The notes beneath the pieces were generated by a model. That model was not told the DNA's origin. It saw nothing but the letters and a program-made list of their open reading frames with translations, and searched no databases. The position numbers and the translations under genes were made by a program. DNA of 64,000 nt from Closterium sp. Naga37s-1 (lineage: Eukaryota > Streptophyta > Zygnematophyceae > Desmidiales > Closteriaceae), in NCBI GenBank assembly GCA_947471745.1, contig CANJKZ010001028.1:218501-282500 (forward strand), in the 5' to 3' direction. The stretch's first letter is position 1. Each line of letters starts with the position of its first letter. This document shows positions 20,890 to 33,200 of this stretch, piece after piece.

Positions 20890-21545
20890 GGGCGCCTCGG
20901 CGTGTCACGCCCCTAGAGGCCCCTCTTGACGGCCCCGCGCTAGCCCCGTTCAGGCCCCGTCGGCCCCTTTAAGGCCCCGGTCAGGCCCCGCGCTAGCCCC
21001 GTTTAGGCCCCGTCGGCCCCGTTTCAGGCCCCGTCGGCCCCACGCTAGCCCCTCTCAGGCCCCGTCGACCCGTGCTAGCCCCGTTTCAGGCCCCGTCGGC
21101 CCCTTTTCAGGCCCCGTCGGCCCCGCGCTAGCCCCTCTCAGGCCCCGTCGGCCCGCGCTAGCCCCGTTTCAGGCCCCGTCGGCCCCGTTTCAGGCCCCGT
21201 CGGCCCCGCGCTAGCCCCTCTCAGGCCCCGTCGGCCCGCGCTAGCCCCGTTTCAGGCCCCGTCGGCCCGCGCTAGCCCCATTTCAGGCCCCGTAGGCCCC
21301 GCGCTAGCCCCTCTAAGGCCCCGTCGGCCCCGCGCTAGCCCCATTCAGGCCCCGATCGGGCCCGCGCTAGCCCCGTTTCAGGCCCCTTCGGCCCCGTTTC
21401 AGGCCCCGTCGGCCCCGCGCTAGCCCCGTTCAGGCCCCGTCGGCCCCTTGCTAGCCCCGTCAAGGCCCCGTTTGGCCCCGCGCTAGCCCCGCTCAGGCCC
21501 CGATCGGCCCCGCGCTCGCCCCTCTAGGGCCCCAACCGGCCCCGT
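20890..21545 (+). repeat. C-rich tandem-repeat leader of Copia D
   Basis: About 650 bp built of AGGCCCCGTCGG and CCCCGCGCTAGCCCC sub-units in varying combinations, with TTTCA or CTCTC spacers. The sense strand is C-rich, as in B. Confidence 0.9.
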
Positions 21546-22023
21546 GCCTACCTCGCCGACCCGTGCCCACCACCCAGAGGCCCCGGGCGGCCCGTTCCCG
21601 CCGCAGCACAAGAGGGAGAGCGGGCGGCCCGTCCCCGCCGTGACCTGAGCCGAGCCGCGACCCGACCTGAACCGAGCCGCGCCGCCCTGCCCTACCTGAA
21701 CCCTAAACCCTCCTATTTCCTATTAAGCTACTATTCTAACACCCAGGGGCGCTTCTATCCGGAGGCTGACGGTAGAACTTTTCATATTCCTTCGTAATCA
21801 TATCAAAGCCTTGCATTTCTTTGCTATTATCAACTTATCTTGTTCTCACACACCAGTACAAGGTGGTTCAGCAACTCTGATATTAACGCTTCCGCAATTA
21901 CAACATTCCTACTCCAACCACAGATCTTAGCCTTGAAAGATCCTACGGGCTTTTCTCAGCCCAACATGGTATGAGAGCAAACAGGGCAAGATCGATTTCT
22001 CAAAAACTACAACAACGCAAGAC

Positions 22024-22254
22024 ATGGCAACACAGAAGGAGAGGAGCTCCTCCAACGGATCTCTCGGCACTACCCCTACTCCACCTCCAGCCTCTGGCCT
22101 ACTGATAGAGGAAGGCACATCAACAAGACCAGCTGCAGAGTCGACCGAAACTCCCGGGAATCAAGCAGCAGGCTTCGAACCAAACATGATGGAGAAGTTC
22201 TTCTCCTTCATGTCCTTCTACGAGCAACACCAGCAAGCAGCTCCTGTGCAGTAA
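22024..22254 (+). CDS. Gag N-terminal segment of Copia E
   Basis: An ATG at 22024, 57 bp after the primer site, opens a Ser/Thr/Pro-rich segment (MATQKERSSSNGS) ending in a Gln/Asn-rich stretch at insertion F. It resembles the N-terminal low-complexity part of A's Gag. It is a fossil. Confidence 0.6.
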   Translation: MATQKERSSSNGSLGTTPTPPPASGLLIEEGTSTRPAAESTETPGNQAAGFEPNMMEKFFSFMSFYEQHQQAAPVQ

Positions 22255-22280
22255 AACAACAGCAACAACAACAACAAAGC

Positions 22281-22408
22281 TGTGAGAGAATTGAGGAATG
22301 ATTGAACTAGGAACAAGATGGGTACAAGTAGAGAACACAAAAGTGTTGTACTCTCTAAGGACTACCCCACTACAGCCTAAATAGACTATAGCATATATAA
22401 GTTTGACA
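22281..22408 (-). repeat. 3' LTR of Copia F
   Basis: A 128-bp repeat, TGTGAGAGAATTGAGG to AAGTTTGACA on the + strand, followed by the purine-tract hairpin at 22411-22431. Confidence 0.93.
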
Positions 22409-22746
22409 CACCCCCATAGGCAAAGTGGGGGAGAACAAGGGGTCACAAGACCAGTCAAGAAAGCAAAGCAAGCTTAGGGTGGATCACAAAGTCACCACGC
22501 AGTCTGAGCACAAGCAAAAGGGGCCACAAGGCCAGTTCACATGCAGAGTTATATAAAGGAAAGCAAACAATACAGTGAATACAGCCTAGCAAGTGTAAGC
22601 ATGAAGGTATAAGTATATAGAGTACAGTACAAGCAGAGTCAAGAAGTCAGCAAGTGAGGCACAGTAGGTACAAGGCCTAACACAGTACAGAAACGCTGAT
22701 GATCACAAGGCTGAAGTGCCTTGGTGAAAACATCAGCAGTGTTGGC

Positions 22747-25700
22747 CTAAGAGGCCACGTAAGCAAGACGAAGCTGGCCACGCTGCTGCAACTCTCGAGC
22801 AAGGAAGTAGCGCAGAGCAATGTGCTTCGTTCTGTGCTCCAATCTATGCTCCTGACACAAGGCCAGCATGGCCTTGTTGTCGACGTACAGAACTGGAGGA
22901 GAACGAGGCACCTCTCCCAAGTCGGTCAGCAGGTAGGTGAGCCAGCGTAGCTCCTGTGCAGCCATGGCCCCAGCGTAGATCTCAGCCTCACAACTGGAGC
23001 TGAGAACAGAAGAAGAGCGGTTAGACCGCCAAGAGACAGAACCGGAGCCAAGACTGAAGGTGTAATCCTGTGACGACCGCTGCGTAGCCAAGTCGTCAAC
23101 CCAAGAGGCGTCAGCGTGACCAGTGAGGACAACTCGAGCCCGTCCTCCAAGCACGAGCCCCATGCCCGATGTACTGCACAAGTATCGCAACACCCTCTTC
23201 GCAGCATCCCAGTGCACCTTTCGGTGCCTGCCGGGAGCCACGTAGCGAGCCAGAAGGTTGAGAGGGTATGCGAGGTCAGGTCGTGTGCAGGTCATCAGGT
23301 ACATGAGGCAGCCCACAAGCTCTGGATACGGGCCACTCGGCTCTACGGACTCGTCCGAAAGTGGAGCTGAGAGCGAGTGACCGGTAGGCAGAGGAATGGA
23401 CTGTGGCGAGGAGTACGTGAAGCCGAAGCGCTGAAGGACCTGCTGCACCATGTGTGACTGAGTCAAGGTAATGGTGCGCTGTGCTCTGTCCCGGGTGATC
23501 CGCAAGCCAAGATAGCTTGTCAGTTCACCCAGGTCTGTGCACGTATGTCTCTTCTGCAGCTCGGACTTCACGTGGGCGAGTGCCTCAATGTCAGCAGTAG
23601 CAAAGACGAGGTCGTCTACGTACACGAGAACGTAGAACGGCGGCAGAGTAGTGTCAGTACGTAGAAACAGAGAAGGGTCAGCTGTGGAAGGAGCAAAACC
23701 AAGAGAAGCAAGAGTCGTCCTGAGTGTGTCGTGCCACTCACGGGGTGCCTGGCGGAGACCGTAGACTGGCCGCCGGAGGCTCCACTGGGTACCAGCAGGA
23801 AACGACCCAGTGAAGACAGGTGGGCGGCGCAGCCAGATCTCCTCGTGCAGGCTGCCCTGCAGGAAGGCTGTACTGAAGTCAAGCGAGTGGAGCTCGTAGT
23901 CACGCTGAGCAGCAACGTGCAGCAGTACCCGAAGAGTGGTCATCTTCGGGGTAGGGGAGAAGGTCTGAAAGAAGTCAACTCCCTGTCGCTGACTGAAGCC
24001 ACGTGCAACGTAACGCGCCTTGAAGGCAGGCGGAGAACCCGGCGGCCGCTTCACCCTGAAGATCCACATGCCACTGACGATGTTCGCCCCAGGTGGGGGA
24101 ACCTCGTCTACGTAGGTGCCTGTGGACTTCCAGGAAGCCATCTCTGCATCCATGGCTGCCTGCCACTGAGAGGAGTAGGGACCCTCTATCGCCTCTGCGT
24201 AAGAGCGCGGGGTCGGGATGTCTAGTGCATCCGGGTCTCCCTCAGGGGTCAGCAGCATGGACACGAGATGAGGTACAGAAGCAGCAAAGCACTCAAACTC
24301 CTCCTGTCTGTCCTCAAGAACGTCCGTGCCAAGAGCACACTCACCCCCGACGGACGGAGGACAGACAGACACAGACGCAGACTCAGCAACAAGACTAGCG
24401 GCGTAGTCTAGGCGACAGGCGGCAGCAAAGTCAACAAGCTCAGCAACAAGAGCAGACGCAGCAGAGGACTCAAACAGAGGGTCAATGACAGCAGTGGCCA
24501 GAAAGCGCGTGACAGTAGGACTAGCAGCACGAAGGGAGTCAAACGCAGGGTCAGGACTGTCAGGAAGAGAGGACGCAGGAGGAGACGGCAGAGGGACACG
24601 CTGTGGAGCAGTAGAAGGACGCAGAGTCATAGAGTGGGTGCCAGGGACAGGAGGAGGACGCGTACGCGAGACACGAATAGCGCGAACAGAACGGACAGGA
24701 GACGTAGAACGAGACACAGGCGACACAGGACGCGAATCAGGCTCACGACGCTCTGTAAGACCTCTAGTCGGTCCAGAGTAAGAGAAGGACCAGGCAGCGG
24801 AGAGGCCGGCTGTAACTGCGACAGAGACAGGACAGGCGGTGGACTCAGGGAAGGAGGAGGAGGACCAGGAGAAGGCGGGGAGCCAAGAACCTGCTGAAGA
24901 AGCGGAACGTAGTACGGCCGAGGCCGCACAGCACCTCCAGAAACAGCAGAGACAGAACCGGTACCCTCAGCCCTAGGGTCTCCAGTCCCAGCAGCACCTC
25001 CAGCAGCTCCAGCACCAGCAGCACCTCCAGCACCAGCAGCACCTCCAGCAGCACCAGCACCAGCAGCACCTCCAGCACCAGCAGCAACTCCAGCAACCGC
25101 AGCACCTCCAGCAGTACCTCCAGCTCCAGCAGCACCACCAGAAGCACCAGCAGCACCCCCAGCACCAGTAGCACCACCAGCAGCACCAGCACCAGTAGCA
25201 CCTCCAGACGCTCCAGCAGCACCTCCAGCAGCTCCAGCACCTCCAGCAGCACCAGCACCAGCAGCACCTCCAGCACCAGCAGCACCTCCAGCAGCACCTC
25301 CAGAAGCTCCAGCAGCACCTCCAGAAGCCCTAGCAGGACCTCTAGGAGCTCCAGCAGCACCCCGACAGCGCCGAGAGTACCACTCACGAAGCTGCTGTGG
25401 AGAGAGAGGCTCCCGCCGCGGCGGGACACCGAGAGCACCTTCGGACGCAGCACGCCCAGGCTCAGCACCCCCAGGCTCAGCACGCCCAGACTCAGCACCC
25501 CCAGACTCAGCACCCCCAGTCCCCGCACCCGCAGGCTCAGCACCCCCAGACTCAGCACCTGAGTCGACAGCTACCTCTACCGGCTCGGCAGGGTCTACCT
25601 GGGAAACACCTGAGGGGGCAGGACCCTGGGGGGGGAGGGGGTCTACCGGAGGAGTACCTGGGGCAAGGAAGAGCGGCGGGGGTGGGGGAGAGGCAGTGCG

Positions 25701-28557
25701 GTAGGGAAAGAGACGGTAGTACGACACTGACTCGTCAAACGTGACGTCCTGAGAGGACAGAACACGATGCGAGGTGGGGTGGTAGAACTGCCACCCTGGT
25801 GCGTCAGGAGGGAAGCCAAGGAAGACACAGGGAACGGCACGGGAGGACAGCTTGTCCGCTGTAGTATCGCGGACAAAAGCTCGAGATCCCCAGACACGGA
25901 ACGCGGACGCATCGCCAACCTTCCCTGTCCACCGCAGAGTAGGTGTGGTCTCCGGCAAGGAGACACGAGGCTGAAGGTTGATCTGATGCGCAGCGTACTG
26001 AACCGCGAACGGCCACAGAAAATGGGGAGCAGCCGCATGGATCATGGACGTACGAGCGACGTCCATGACCATGCCAATGCGGCGCTCAGCAATCCCATTT
26101 TGCTGCGGGGAGGCCAGAAGGGTGAACGTCTGGGGGATGCCCTCAGAGCGACAGAAGGCTCTCAGGAGGTCGGAGGAAAACTCCCCGCCTCTGTCTGAGT
26201 GCAGACGCAGAACAGGAAGGTCTGAGCCGAAACTCTCACTAAGCTGGCGACGAGCACCGCGGATCCAGTCGATCAACACCTCAGGGACCTCACCCTTGCT
26301 GCGCAAGGAGAAGACTGTGGTGTAACGCGAGTAGTCGTCAACGACCAGCAGGAAGTAACGCTCGTGACCCTGTCCACGGACGCGGGCTGGGCCCCACACG
26401 TCCATGTGTAGAGTCTGCAGAGGAGCCTCAGTCGGAGGGAACGAGGAGGAGTGAGGGGCGGCGCGCTGCCGGCCCTCGACACAAGGAACACAGGTGGGGG
26501 CAGGCCCCGGAGGAAGGGGAGGGAGGGACCTGGGGAGACCAGAGACAAGGGCACGGGAGGCCATACCTCGAAGACGAGGCAGGGAGGGGTGACCAAGGCG
26601 GTGGTGCCAAAGGAGAGTCTCGTGCGACAGAGGACGACACGAGCAGGGGGCAGACGCAGGACTAGACCTGGACGCGGCAGCAAACACCTGACTAGACGCA
26701 GCTACCTGACCAGACGCAGAGACCGGAGGAGGCGCAGTAGTCAGTGTGTGCGGACTCGACCTGGCCGACGGGTGAACGTGGCCAGGTGGCGGCCCATCCG
26801 AGAGCAAGTGCAGTGGGTCACACGCTGACCTCCAGGGGTGAACTGGTCAACCCACGCGTCCTGGAGGTCAGCTCCACTCACCAAGTTCGTAGAGAACGAG
26901 GGGAGGTGGAGTCCCGACAGCAAGCCCGACGGGGCCGCAGGACACGGTAGTACTGTAGAGGAGCGTGCAAGGACTGGGCCCCCTGAGGGGTCAGCAAGGG
27001 AGACCGCAACAGGCCGGCTGAGCGGCGTGAGCGTGGTGCTGTCTCTAAAGAAAGAGCGCGAAGCACTAGAGTCAAGTGTGAAAGTGTGCAAGGCCTCCGT
27101 AGGTGCAGTACCAGAGAGAGTAGACGTACCAGCACCTGAAGCAGCAGACGCACTAGCACCTAGGGCAGCAGCCGCACTAGCACCTAGAGCAGCAGCCGCA
27201 GTGCCCGGGTCGGGCGGGACACTCAGGTAACAGTCACCCTCAGTAATATCAGCAAGAGCATACATGGCAGCAAGGATAGCATCAAAGTCTAGATCAAAGA
27301 TAGGCACATTCTGCAGAAGCAGATCATGCCAGCGAGGGAGCTCAACAGAGTCAGGAAACTGGGTACGCCAAGCGTCAGTCAAGCGACCGAAGCAGCGCTG
27401 CGTGGTTTGTGGGAGCCCACACACCTCCCCACTACGAGGGCCGGTGCGAAGAACGTAAGGACCTGCACCCCCAGACCTCCCACGCCCAGCGTACCACTCA
27501 CGAAGCTGCTGAACCGACGGGGTCTCACTGGAGCGCGGCTGCTGCTGACGCTGGCTACCACCAGCGCCTCCACGCTGCGCGGCTGCACCTCGACCAGCAC
27601 CTCCGCCGCCACCTCCACCACCGCTGCCGCTGCCTCCACCACCTCCGCCGCTGCCTCCACCACCTCCACTGCTGCCACTGAAGCCCCCACTCCCTGTGCC
27701 ACCCCCACCTCCACCGCCACCCCCTCCTCCTCCGCCACCACCACCCCGGCCGCCCCCTCCACCACCTCTGCTCCCCTTGCCCTTGCTGTTGCGGCGCCTC
27801 CCACTCGGAGCAGACGCAGCCCCGACCTCCTCAGTGCCAACGAGGTCGACAGCAGCAGCAGAAGCAACAGAGGGGAGAAGGGGGACAGGGGAACACCCCT
27901 CAAAGAAAGGGGTGCGACGGTCGCCGCGAGAAGCACCTACAGCTAAGATACTCGTCTCAGCTGCAGTAAGGCGCTCCTCTAGCAGGTCGACAGTCAGCTC
28001 GGTGGGGCAAGGGAGAGGAAGTGATCCCTGACTGAGGAAAGTGAGTCAGGGAGGCGGGTGACTAGGTAGTAAAGGGCGATGTACATGGGGGGGGGGTTCT
28101 TGGCACAAAACTCAGTGGGAAGGGCAGCACGGTAGCGGGCGTCACTAGTGCGAAGGTGAGCAACTAGGTCAGCGACTGTGGCAAAGGCGGCAAGGTCAGG
28201 GAAAAGGTACGGCAGCATGAGGCGGCTGAGTGCAGCAGTGGAAGGGGAGGAGTAGCGTGCAACTACAGCGTCGTACAAAGACTGAGCAGTCTTGTACTGG
28301 CCAAAGTGTGCGCGCTCAGCAGGCGGCAGGTGACTACGAACAGCAAGACGAGCAACAGCGTCACGAGTGGTCCACTGAGAGCGAACAGTACTGTCAGCAG
28401 TGGCAGCAGGAGCAGTGGAAACACCGGACGTGTGATCGAAAAGAGATACCCCATCTCTAGAATTACACTGAAGAAACAGCTGTAGATGATCAACCCACAC
28501 GTCAAAGCCAACTGCACGTCCCTCAGCATCAAAGGTGAGAACGGTAGGACTAGCCAT
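22747..28557 (-). CDS. Gag-Pol coding region of Copia F
   Basis: Gag starts at 28557 (MASPTVLTFDAEGR). Downstream come the Gly-rich run, protease FTLDSSASRSFF (about 27080), LWHHRLGHPS and integrase motifs LHSDRGGEF and QQNGIAER (about 26080-26600), a Gly/Ala-rich linker (about 24960-25380), reverse transcriptase with LVYVDDLVFA (about 23610) and RNase H down to about 22750. It is homologous to B throughout, with a few breaks. Confidence 0.88.
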
Positions 28558-28669
28558 AGTAGCAGTAGGAGCAGCAGCAGTGCAAAGCAGTGGTAGGAGC
28601 AGTAGCAGCAGTAGCAGCAGTAGAAGCAGTAGCAGCAGTCGAAGCAGTAGCAGCAGTGCTGCTCGGCAG

Positions 28670-29575
28670 AGCAAGGCGGCTCGGTGGGGGCAGCGCGGCT
28701 CGGCTGGGCGGCGCGGCTCGGCTGGGCGGCGCGGCTCGGCTGGGCGGCGCGGCTCGGCTGGGCGGCGCGGCTCGGCTGGGCGGCGCGGCTCGGCTGGGCG
28801 GCGCGGCTCGGCTACTGGCGGCGCGGCAGCAGGAGGGGGGGGGGGGGGAGCACGAGTGCTTACCAGGGGCCGCTGTTGGGGTGGCAGCTGGGCAGGGCCG
28901 GGCGGCAGTTCGGCGACGGGCAGCTGGTCAGGGACGGGCGGCTGGTCGGCGACGGGCGACTGGTCAGGGACGGGCGGCAGGTCGGCGACGGGCGGCTGGT
29001 CAGGGACGGGCGGCAGGTCGACGACGGGCAGCTGGTCAGGGATAGGCGGCTGAGCAGGGACGGGCGGCGGGTCGGCGACGGGCGGCTGGTCAGGGGCGGG
29101 CGGCAGGTCGGCGACGGGCTGCTGGTCAGCGAAGGGGCCGCGACGGGGCCGTGAAGGGGCCGCGACAGGCCGTGAAGGGGCCGCGACGGGCCGCGAAGGG
29201 GCCGCTACGGGCCGCAAAGGGGCCGCTACGGGCCGCGAAGGGGCCGCTCCGGGCCGGACAGGGGCCGCAACGGGCCGCGAAGGGGCCGCTACGGGCCGGA
29301 AAGGGGCCGCTACGGGCCGGAATGGGGCCACTACGGGCTGCGAAGGGGCCGCGACGGGCCGTGAAGGGGCCGCGACGGGCCGTGAAGGGGCCGCGACGGG
29401 CCGCGAAGGGGCCGCTACGGGCCGCAAAAGGGCCGCGACGGGCCGCAAAGGGGGGCCACTACGGGCCGCTAAGGGGCCGCTACGGGCCGCAAAAGGGGCC
29501 TCTACGGGCCGTGAAGGGGCCGCTACGGGCCGCGAAGGGGCCGCGAAGGGCAGGCGTGACGCGCGCGTCGGGCAG
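28670..29575 (-). repeat. C-rich tandem-repeat leader of Copia F
   Basis: Three arrays lie between the primer site and gag: GGGCCGCTACGGGCCGCGAA-type units (about 29140-29550), GGCGGCTGGTCAGGGACG-type units (about 28900-29120) and a GCTGGGCGGCGCGGCTCG array (about 28690-28815), all given as + strand. The sense (-) strand is C-rich. Confidence 0.88.
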
Positions 29576-29638
29576 GTAAGGAAAAAAAAATTTCAGTGGT
29601 GGGCCCTTAGGAAAAACAATCGAACTAGCTCTATACCA

Positions 29639-29766
29639 TGTGAGAGAATTGAGGAATGATTGAACTAGGAACAAGATGGGTACAAGTAGAGAACACAAAA
29701 GTGTTGTACCCTCTAAGGACTACCCCACTACAGCCTAAATAGACTATAGCATACATAAGTTTGACA
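29639..29766 (-). repeat. 5' LTR of Copia F
   Basis: The 128-bp partner of 22281-22408. On the - strand it is followed by the primer site TGGTATAGAGCTAGTTCG (29621-29638). Confidence 0.93.
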
Positions 29767-29837
29767 AAAGCAACACCGATGAGCCTTGATGGTTCATCCT
29801 ATGCACGCGGAAATCAGCAGCAACCCACCTTTGCTCC

Positions 29838-29967
29838 GTACGAGCTTCAACGAGAATGGTTGCATTGAACAGAAGTTGGGTACAAGTACTAACCCTAATT
29901 AGGTCCTACCCCTTATGAGCTACCCCACTACAGCCTACACAAATGTATAAGCTATAATGTTATGACA
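29838..29967 (-). repeat. 3' LTR of Copia G
   Basis: About 130 bp ending TAATGTTATGACA, followed by the purine-tract hairpin (29970-29990). It contains GTTGGGTACAAGTAC, the complement of the family core. The left edge is set by the target duplication. Confidence 0.8.
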
Positions 29968-30250
29968 CACCCCCATAGGCAAAGTGGGGGAGAACAAGTG
30001 GTCACAAGACCAGTCAAGAAAAGCAAAGCAAGCTCAGGGTGGATCACAAAGTCACCACACAGCCCGAGCACAAGCAGAGGGCCATAAGGCCAGTTCACAT
30101 GCAGAGTTATATAAAGAGAACAAACAATACAGTGATCATACCGTAGCAAGTGCGAACATGCAGGTATATATATACATCATAGTACAAACAGAGTCAAGAA
30201 GTAAGCAAGTGAGGCAAAGTAGGCACAAGGCCTAACACAGTAACAAAGCG

Positions 30251-33200
30251 CTAATGATCACCAGGCGGAAGTGCCTTGGTGAAGACATCAGCAGTGTTGG
30301 CCCGAGTGGCCACATATGCAAGACGAAGCTGGCCACGCTGCTGCAACTCTCGAGCAAGGAAGTATCGGAGAGCGATGTGCTTCGTTCTGTGCTCCAGACT
30401 GTGCTCCTGACACAAGGCAATCATGGCCTTGTTGTCTACGTACAGAACTGGAGGCGAACGAGGCTGCTCTCCCAATTCGGTCAGCAGGTAGGTGAGCCAG
30501 CGTAGCTTCTGTGCAGCCATGGCCCCGGCGTAGATCCCAGCCTCACAACTGGAGCTGAGAACCGAAGACGAGCGGGTAGACCGCCAGGAAACAGAGCCGG
30601 AACCAAGGCTGAAGGTGTAACCCTGTGACGACCGCTGCATAGCTGAGTCGTCAACCCAGGAGGCGTCTGCGTGACCGGTGAGGACAACTGGACCCCGTCC
30701 TCCAAGCACGAGCCCCATGCCTGACGTACTGCACAAGTAACGCAGTACCCTCTTCGCAGCATCCCAGTGCACCTCGGTGCCTGCCGGGAGCCACGTAGCG
30801 AGACAGGAGGCTGAGAGGGTATGCAAGGTCGGGTCGAGTGCACGTCATCACATACATGAGGCAACCCACAAGCTCTGGGTACGGCCCACTCGGCTCTACG
30901 GACTCGTCCAAAGGTGGAGCTGAGAGCGAGTTGCTGGTAGACAGAGGAGTAGGCTGTGGCAAGGAGAACTGGAAGCCGAAGCTCTGAAGGACCTGGTGCA
31001 CCATCTGTGACTGAGTCACGGTAATGGTGCGCTGAGCTCTTTCCCGAGTGATCTGCAAGCCAAGACAGCTGCGCAGTTCACCCAGGTCAGTGCAGGTGTG
31101 TCTCTTCTGCAGCTCCGACTTCACAAGGGTCAGTGCCTCAGTGTCAGCAGTGGCAAAAACGAGGTCGTCGACGTAGACGAGGACGTAGAACGGCGGCAGC
31201 GAGGTGTCGGTGCGTAGAAACAGCGACGGGTCAGCAGTAGCAGGAGCAAACCCAAGAGCCGCAAGTGTAGTCCTCAGTGTGTCGTGCCACTTTCGAGGCG
31301 CTTGGCGGAGACTGTAGACTGGCCGCCAAAGACTCCACTGAGTACCTGCTGGAAAAGACCCAATGAAACCAGGTGGGCGGCGCAACCAGATCTCCTCATG
31401 CAGGCTGCCCTGCAGGAAAGCTGTGCTGAAGTCCAGAGAGTGCAACTCGTAGTCACGCTGAGCAGCAACGTGCAGCAACACCCGAAGAGAAGTCATCTTC
31501 GGGGTGGGGGAGAAGGTATGGAAGTAGTCAACTCCCTGCCACTGACTAAAGCCTCGAGCAACGTAACGCGCCTTGAAGGCAGGCGGAGAACCTGGCGGCC
31601 GCTTCACCCTGAAGATCCACATGCCATCGACTATGTTCGCTCCAGGTGGGGGTACCTCATCGTCGTAGGTGCCTGTGGACTTCCAGGATGCCATCTCGGC
31701 ATCCATGGCTGCCTGCCACTGAGAGGAGTAAGGACCCGTAATTGCCTCTGCGTAAGAGCGCGAGGTCGGGATGTCAGGAGCATCCGGGTCTCCCTCTGGG
31801 GCAAGCAACATGGAAGCGAGAAGAGGTACAGCAGATGCAAGAGACTCAAAGTCCTCCTGCCTGTCCTCAAGGACGTCCGTGCCAAGAGCACACTCACCCC
31901 CGACGGACGGAGGACTGGCAGACGCAGACTCAGCAACAAGAGCAGTGGCGTAGTCTAGGCGACAGGCAGCAGCAAAGTCAAGCAGCTCATCAACAAGAGC
32001 AGACGCAGCAGCAGACTCAAAAGAAAGGTCAGTGACCGCAGTGGCTAGGAGACGAGAGACAGTGGGACTGGCAGCACGAGCACGGTCAGACTCAGGGTCA
32101 GGGACCTCAGGAAAAGAGGACGCAGGAGGAGCAGGCAGAGGAACACGTAGAGGAACAGAGGAAGGACGAAGGGTCATAGCGTGCGTGCCAGGGACAGGAG
32201 GAGGACGCGAACGAGGACCGCGACGAGCAGTGCGAACAGGCGAGACAGGACGAGACGCAGGCTCACGACGCTCTGTAAGACTGCCGGACTGCTCAGTGTA
32301 AGGAGAGGGAGCAGGCAGTGGAGAGGCCAGTTGTAACGGTGGCTGCGACTGGTCAGGCGGGGGACAAAGGAGGGGAGGAGTAAGGGCAGCAGCAGGCGGG
32401 GTACCAAGAACCTGCTGAAGAAGGGGAACGAGGTACGGTCGCGGCCGCACAGCGCCACCAAGGTCAACAGCTCCAGCTCCTCCAGCTCCAGCACCCCAAC
32501 ACCATGGCCTCCAACTCCACCGTCTCCTGTGCCAGGGCCACCAACTCAAGCTCCTCCAGCTCCAGCGCCACCAGCGCAAGTAGTACCAGACTCCGTAAGG
32601 CTCTCCCTCCAGCACCCTCAACACCACCAATCCCGGCAGCTCCAGTACCCTAGGTACGAGCACCTCCAGGACGAGTGGTCGCAGTACCTCCAGTAACACC
32701 AGCTCCAGCAGCAACTCCAACACCTCTAGCTCCAGAAGCTCCACTCCGAAGGCGCGTACGTCGAACAAACGACTCACACAACTGCTGCGGAGACAGGCTC
32801 GGCGAAGCACCAGCAGAATCTCCAGACGAAGCAGCACCCGGAGGCTCCGCACCTCCAGACTCCGCACCCTCCGACGCAGCACCCCCAGGCTCAACACCCT
32901 TAGGCTCAGCACCCCCAGGCTCACCACCCCCAGTCGCAACACCCCCAGGCTCACCAACCCCAGTCTCAACACCCCCAGGCGCAGCACCCCCAGTCTCAGC
33001 ACCCTCAGACTCCACACCCGCAGGCTCCGAAACCCCCAGACGCAGCACCCCCAGACGCAGCACCTCGAGCAACACCTGAGTCGACAGCTACCTGAACAGG
33101 CGCAGGACCAGGGAGAGGGTCTACCTGAGACACACCAGATGGAGCAGGACCCTGGGGTGGGAGGGGGTCTACCGGAGGGGGACCGGGAGCAAGGAAGAGC

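Larger units (their letters stand above)
20682..21735 (+). mobile_element. Copia remnant D (5' LTR and leader only)
   Basis: A 5' LTR, a primer site (TGGTATAGAGCAGG at 20814) and a C-rich tandem-repeat leader of the B family are present. No gag, pol or second LTR follows before element E, so this is a partial fossil. Its right edge is not resolved and is placed near a GAACCCTAAACCC stretch at about 21.70-21.74 kb. Confidence 0.75.
22281..29766 (-). mobile_element. Copia retrotransposon F, young and near full length
   Basis: This 7486-bp element of the B family is inserted in the Gag of E and flanked by a perfect target duplication AAAGC (22276-22280 and 29767-29771). Its 128-bp LTRs differ at about two positions by eye, so it is young but older than B. 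All parts from leader to RNase H are present. It looks mildly broken, with a few breaks. Confidence 0.93.

Noticed and set aside
21700-21716. Telomere-like AACCCTAAACCC at the edge of remnant D
   Set aside because: Only about two units; too short to claim a telomeric insertion by itself.
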